DNA of 64,000 bases, from NCBI GenBank assembly GCA_029851415.1, contig CM056744.1, positions 70,054,172 through 70,118,171 of the forward strand, given 5' to 3'. The stretch comes from Eretmocerus hayati (lineage: Eukaryota; Arthropoda; Insecta; Hymenoptera; Aphelinidae). Of the stretch, positions 59,180-64,000 are shown piece by piece. A model generated the notes under the pieces. It was not told the origin of the DNA. It searched no databases and worked only from the letters and a program-made list of their open reading frames with translations. A program made the position numbers and the translations under genes. Each line of letters opens with the position of its first letter. Position 1 is the stretch's first letter.

Positions 59180-60055
59180 CAGTACTTTTCATAAATAATG
59201 GATCAAATAGGGTCTCACTGAAACAGTGATATATTCTATATACTTTGTCGTACAAAAATTTTGAGAAAAGCATCTCAAAGATCACAGAAAAATCCATCGA
59301 TTCATGTGTTCAAGACATTCATTGCGTCCTTTTTGAATGCTCGTAGTCAACGATGAAAATTTAGAAAATTTCTCCTTCAATCAATCACCTACAACTTGGC
59401 GGAAGTGATCCAATCACAAAAATTCTCACGGGATCTTGTAGATCTATTCAAAACCTACAATTTTCTCCTTCTGAAGTACTCTTTACGACCTTTCCAACTA
59501 GAGTAACGAGCTTGGAAAGAAAACTTCGTATTACATGGACTGCTTATGGAGATGCCGAAGCTGGTGCCTGTTTCGTCTCGCCTTGCTCTATTCTAGCGCA
59601 GAAATTCATGAAAGAATATCATAGCACATGATTTCGACGTGAAATGATCTTATCTTCCAGAATATTTTATCAGATTTTGTCTTGGATTGGAGGCAACCCC
59701 GATTTCTTGAGTTTTATTGGGAAAATTGATTCATTCCATGTTTTGTCCCTATAGGTCACATTTAAGAAAGAATCTGATCCGATATTCTGAAAGATGAGAT
59801 CATTCTTCATCGAAATCATGTGCCGTCATATTTTTTGATGAATTGTTGCTTCAGAATGGCGCAAGAGGGAATAAGACAGTAGGTAGCTTCGGCATCTTCA
59901 TAGGCACTCCATGTATTACAAAGTTTTCTTTTCAAGCTCGTTACTCGAGTAGCAAAGGTCGTAGAGAGAACTTTGAAGGAAGAAAATTGTAGGTTTTTAA
60001 TAGATCTACAAGATCCTGTGAGTATTCTCGTGATCTAATCACTCTTTCGACTTTC
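59180..60055. mobile_element. TA-type foldback inserted in the LINE
   Basis: Starts CAGTACTTTTCATAAATAAT after TA at 59178-59179, within the RT remnant. The arms pair from about 59395 to 60045 around a loop at about 59690-59770; the outer 215 bp of the right arm is missing. It is a close relative of 33916-34745. Both arms contain the CATGATTTCGACGTRAAAT core. Non-coding. Confidence 0.75.
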
Positions 60056-60784
60056 CTGGAAATTTTCCAGGTCCAAGTTTTTATACAGTTATGATGTATT
60101 GATAATGAGGATGGGACTGAGCGGAATAGTCTCTCATCGGAAATGTCATGTTATTGGGGTATGTCATACGCTGTTTAGTTATAACTCTTCAAACGGATGC
60201 AGTCAAATTCCTTCGATAATTCCATCCCATGACTCCACGGTGTCCACATACGTGGACATGGTCGAAAATACAGTATAATGATGAATTTCTCCATCTGTTT
60301 GAAGCTCGGAGAACTTTTCATCGTCAGAGTTGATGGTATTCATTTTTTACACACGAGGGTGACAACAGCGCGTGAAGTGCTACTCGAGTGTGTAAAGTTC
60401 CCGACAGTGCGTGAAGTATCGAAGTCGTTTTGTAGGATATTTTTCGCAATTCGATGTGCATGAAGTTCTTTCTTACGCACCGAAGAAATGGTCTTTACGC
60501 ATTAACTTTACGCACATGATTGCGAAATAGTATATTTTGCACCAAGTTCATGAGGTTGTAGCTCGCTTCTGAGCGATCAGATTTTGGCCCGAGCCGGAGG
60601 CGAGGGTTGAAATGATCGTTCGGAAGCGGGGAACCTCATGTGCGAGGCGCGAAAGTTATTTTTCGCAATTTTGTAGGCACCCAAACATCGGAAAATTGCG
60701 AAAATAACTCTCCTACCACGAGAGATAGGTGCGTGCACGGAGAGATGGAAACGCAGATGCGTAAAGAATTGTTACTCAATTCAT
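60056..60784. other. Interval with a small inverted repeat
   Basis: A short hairpin (TGTCCAC/GTGGACA) is near 60248-60265. From about 60520 to 60710 an imperfect foldback is visible: CATGAGGTT...GAGCGATCA against TGATCGTTC...AACCTCATG, then TTTTTCGCAATTTT against AAAATTGCGAAAAT. It may be a decayed MITE inserted in the LINE. No gene seen. Confidence 0.4.
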
Positions 60785-60930
60785 GATTGATAAACTACGT
60801 TCTTCATATTAATTATTTTGGATTTTCATAACTATGTCACTCGTCATACTACTAATGCCATCGATACTCATACATTACTCTTGTTGAGGGCTAATTAGCC
60901 CGTATATGAGATAAAATAAACAAGAAATAA
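60785..60930 (+). mobile_element. LINE 3' UTR and tail
   Basis: Ends with GGGCTAATTAGCCC (60888-60901), GTATATGAGATAAAATAAAC. The layout is the same as at 4780 and 10505. It probably terminates the RT remnant at 58640. Confidence 0.7.
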
Positions 60931-61205
60931 GAAATATCCCGCTACGCATTTGAGAATACACGGAGACATATTTCTAGAGTAAAGTATGGCGGGAGAGCAC
61001 CGATGGCGCGGCAGCACACCGTTTGTGATCTCGCGCAAACATTCATGCCAGTCCTGCTGCAAAAGTTCGATTGGATTCAATTGAAATACATCCAATTGTT
61101 CTGAATCTGGATTCTCATGATGAATTTGAAACATGACTTCCAGGATTGAGGAAGATTGGAATTCAATAACGATCAAGGATTTTGATCATGATTCGAACAG
61201 TATAG

Positions 61206-62985
61206 GATGAATTCCACGCCAAAGCGACCTACGAAAAGGGGTCATCTCTCAGATTCTTTATTAACCTTTTTCATTCGATTCTATGGCCCAAAATAGGAAC
61301 TTTGGACCACCTATGAGGCCCCAAAAAAATTTCTCCTGTCCATTGCACGCACATCCGTCAACAGACCGAAAATTTATCGTGTAAAAATCGATGCTCTTTT
61401 ATTCACGAAAATGGGAATATTTCGAGTTTTTGAATAGTTGTCGATTTGCGGGTGTGGCATCTGAAAGGGCATCTAAAAACCTATCGAAAATGTTGTCGGA
61501 AATTCTTGCTCTGTGATTTGGGGGCCTCCTGGAGGCAAAAGAGTGTTTTTCACTAAAATGTTGATTTCTCAAAAGGCCATTTTTTTTATTCCTTTAAAAT
61601 CATATATTTGACGTAAAATTTTGCGTTCTTTCGAAAAAAATGGGTTCCAGAGAAGTTTGGGATGATCCAGGTGACTTATGAGCCATTTTTTGAAAACTCG
61701 ACTTTTTCGGTTTCAGAAAAAGGCGATTTTCTGCGCATGCGCGCAAACGTAGACTTCCGGGACCACTTTCAATGGAAAGCTGACAGGATTTCCTATGAAA
61801 TGACCACCCGCAAAGTTGAAATCCATGCACTGAAACGCGATCTGCAAGGATTAATCATGTCGAATCAAAATCACATGAAAATTCAGCACATTAACGCCTT
61901 CGTGGTGCCTGCTCAGATGACACAGTCACGAGATCTTCTCGGGACTCAATTTTGAGTACGAAATTGACCTGAAAAAAATTCGGACCACATGGTTTCAACG
62001 TAAAATTGTATGAACTTTCAAAATATGCGATGAAAAACCCCGTTTGAGGCGAACCCGAGGTGCTACATTCAGTTTTTTCCCAGAAAATACGATATTTCAC
62101 ATTCAAATTTGCGAAAAATTGAATGTAGCACCTCGGGTTTGCCTCAAACGGGGTTTTTCATCGCATATTTTGAAAGTTCATACAATTTTACGTTGAAACC
62201 ATGTGGTCCGAATTTTTTTCAGGTCAATTTCGTACTCAAAATTGAGTCCCGAGAAGATCTCGTGACTGTGTCATCTCAGCAGGCACCACGAAGGCGTTAA
62301 TGTGCTGAATTTTCATGTGATTTTGATTCGACATGATTAATCCTTGCAGATCGCGTTTCAGTGCATGAATTTCAACTTTGCGGGTAGTCATTTCATAGGA
62401 AATTTTGTCAGCTTTCTATTGAAAGTGGTCCCGAAAGTCTACGTTTGTGCGCATGCGCAGGAAATAGCCTTTTTCTGAAACCGAAAAAATCGAATTTTCA
62501 AACAATGGCTCATGAGTCACTTGGATCATCCCAAACTCCTCTGAAACCCATTTTTTCGAAAGAACGCAAAATTTCACGTCAAATATATGATTTTAAAGGA
62601 ATAAAAAAAATGGCCTTTTGAGAAATCAACATTTTAGTGAAAAACACTCTTTCGCCTCCAGGAGGCCCCCAAATCACAGAGCAAGAATTTCCGACAACGT
62701 TTCCGATAGGTTTTTAGATGCCCTTTCGGATGCCGCAACTCGCAAATCCACAGCTACTCAAAAACTCGAAATATTCCCATTTTCGTGAATAAAAGAGCAT
62801 CGATTTTTACACGATAAATTTTCGGTCTGTTGACGGATGTGCGTGCAATGGAGAGGAGAAATTTTTTTTGGGCCCCATAGGTGGTCCGAAGTTCCTATTT
62901 TTGGCCATAGAATCGAATGAAAAAGGTTAAAAAAGAATCTGAGAGATGACCCCTTTCCCTAGGTCGCTTTGGCGTGGAATTCATC
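61206..62985. mobile_element. 1,780-bp palindromic element with ATAG duplication
   Basis: ATAG at 61202-61205 and 62986-62989 flank ends reading GATGAATTCCACGCCAAAG on both strands. The arms are about 870 bp with few mismatches and the loop is under 40 bp near 62095, so identical peptides appear on both strands (for example 62106-61891 and 62109-62300). It contains TGCGCATGCGC near 61735 and 62455 (shared with the 19.86-kb palindrome) and two versions of the GACGTAAAAT core per arm. No transposase. Confidence 0.85.
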
Positions 62986-63059
62986 ATAGACCAATCTTCA
63001 CCAATGCAGATTCTCCGCATTGAAAATGAGATTGCCAATCACTCTCAATACTTACTGCC

Positions 63060-63440
63060 AGTATTCGGAAGTCGATGTTCTATCTGTATAAATGCTGATT
63101 CCCTTGATAGAATATCACGATTCCAATCTGTGTCAATGCCACAAAAAATCATGGACATGCTATAATAAGGTCCTATCTACTTCAATCGATTCCAACACTG
63201 TTTTTCAGTAATGGAAACATCAATATCTCAATCTGTCTTAATCGACTTCAATACTAACTGGAAGTATTGGAGACCTCATACCCTATTCATCTGAATCGAT
63301 TTGAATGCCGGATATCAGTATTGGATTTTCGAAATCCTATCCGCCTCAATCGATTCCAATACTGTTCCCCAGTATTGAAAACATCGAGATCTCAATCCGC
63401 CTCATTCGACCTCGATACTGACTTTCAATCATTATTACAA
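63060..63440 (+). repeat. ~54-bp tandem repeat
   Basis: Units with CAATCGATTCCAATACTG and CAGTATTGGAAAAC-type halves begin near 63183, 63229, 63282, 63336 and 63391, with an older unit before 63130. Each unit has a short internal inverted repeat around ATACTG/CAGTAT. Confidence 0.75.
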
Positions 63441-63447
63441 ATCAATA

Positions 63448-64000
63448 CAGGCGTCCCTCGTTCAACGCGGGGGTTACGTTCCGGCAGGTTACCGCGTTGA
63501 GCAAAACCGCGTTGAACAAAGCATTGCTCTTATGGAGAAGTAGGGGATGCGTACCAAGACTCATGATCGACCAACTATGACCGATTTTTTTTGTGAATTT
63601 GGGATCAAATGAGAGTCTTTTCAATGATGAAATCATCGTTAGTGCTGATAAACCATAAAACTTCCCCGGACTTTTTGTTCACTTTCACGAATAGTTCTTA
63701 TTGTTGATTCATTTTACAAAATTTCCGCGCAACTTCTGCAAATCTTACACCTGTTTTCAATAGGTCCAAAATTTTCGATTTTTTTCCAAGTTGATCACTT
63801 TTCGAGACTTTTTAGCAGCGGGAGAACTTTTGCAAGGTGATACTTGTTTTCTTTTTTCAGACATTATGGAAAAGAGATAGATTTTTACTTTGCTAAAAAT
63901 ACAGCCAAGATTCATGTAAACAAAAATTTGAATTTTTTGGTTAGGGATTCAAACAATCAGACGTAGTTGTCTAAGAAAATCAATGACTCGTCATAATCAA
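63448..64000 (+). mobile_element. pogo/Tigger-like terminus at window edge
   Basis: After TA at 63446-63447 the sequence CAGGCGTCCCTCGTTCAACG, then CGGGGGTTACGTTCC and two CCGCGTTGA blocks, closely resembles the terminal repeats of pogo/Tigger-type mariner elements. No transposase motif is seen in the remaining 500 bp and the other end is not in the window. The last ~330 bp is gene-free AT-rich sequence. Confidence 0.55.

Noticed and set aside
33916..60055. Loop of the foldback at 34.4 kb is inverted relative to that at 59.7 kb, suggesting a flip between arms
   Set aside because: For a palindromic element, insertion in the opposite orientation gives the same result, so it is no evidence of recombination.
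61891..62300. Identical ~65-residue peptides on opposite strands
   Set aside because: Direct consequence of the 1.78-kb palindrome; no start context or family match.

Overview
This window reads as eukaryotic nuclear DNA, almost certainly from an arthropod and probably an insect. The evidence is AT-rich non-coding sequence with GT-AG exon boundaries, one exon of an Ebony-type adenylation domain, remnants of non-LTR and Ty3/Gypsy retrotransposons, and very dense inverted-repeat (foldback) DNA transposons. No bacterial-type gene organisation is present. Almost every short open frame I looked at is a by-product of a repeat or of a palindrome; the same peptide often appears on both strands because the DNA folds back on itself.

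Layout. 1-5.2 kb: a truncated foldback core, a cluster of four AP-1-type sites, a GC-rich island, and a 79-bp minisatellite split by a 5'-truncated LINE. 5.2-9.2 kb: the only stretch with a recognisable host-gene exon (6207-6433). 9.2-14.9 kb: five foldback elements, three of them inside or beside a 3.7-kb one, plus a LINE 3' end. 14.9-19.8 kb: mostly unassigned, with a possible solo LTR, a Helitron-like end, microsatellites and a GTCAGTGGA-type minisatellite. 19.86-23.86 kb: a 4.0-kb near-perfect palindrome flanked by an 8-bp duplication.

24.2-54.0 kb is one giant inverted duplication. The left arm is about 24216-39310, the right arm about 45841-54004, and a 6.5-kb spacer carries a 1.2-kb tandem repeat. 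Both outer edges lie in a ~176-bp satellite. The two arms act as filled/empty site pairs for three insertions: a 6.56-kb hAT-like foldback (left only, 8-bp duplication), a 400-bp TTAA MITE (left only) and a 0.95-kb TA foldback (right only). The arms share an exon-like set of frames of unknown function.

54.8-64 kb: a GC-rich gag-like region with a lysine-tRNA-type primer-binding site next to a decayed Ty3/Gypsy RT/RNase H (minus strand), a decayed LINE RT interrupted by a foldback, a 1.78-kb palindrome with a 4-bp duplication, a 54-bp tandem array, and a pogo/Tigger-like terminus at the window edge.

No intact autonomous transposase or RT was found, so the elements appear non-autonomous or dead. 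Unexpected links between families are (i) a ~45-nt core shared by foldbacks with different ends, and (ii) a 3'-terminal RNA hairpin with compensatory changes in four LINE tails. All homology calls are by eye, without database searches; boundaries described as approximate are read from where the two arms stop matching.
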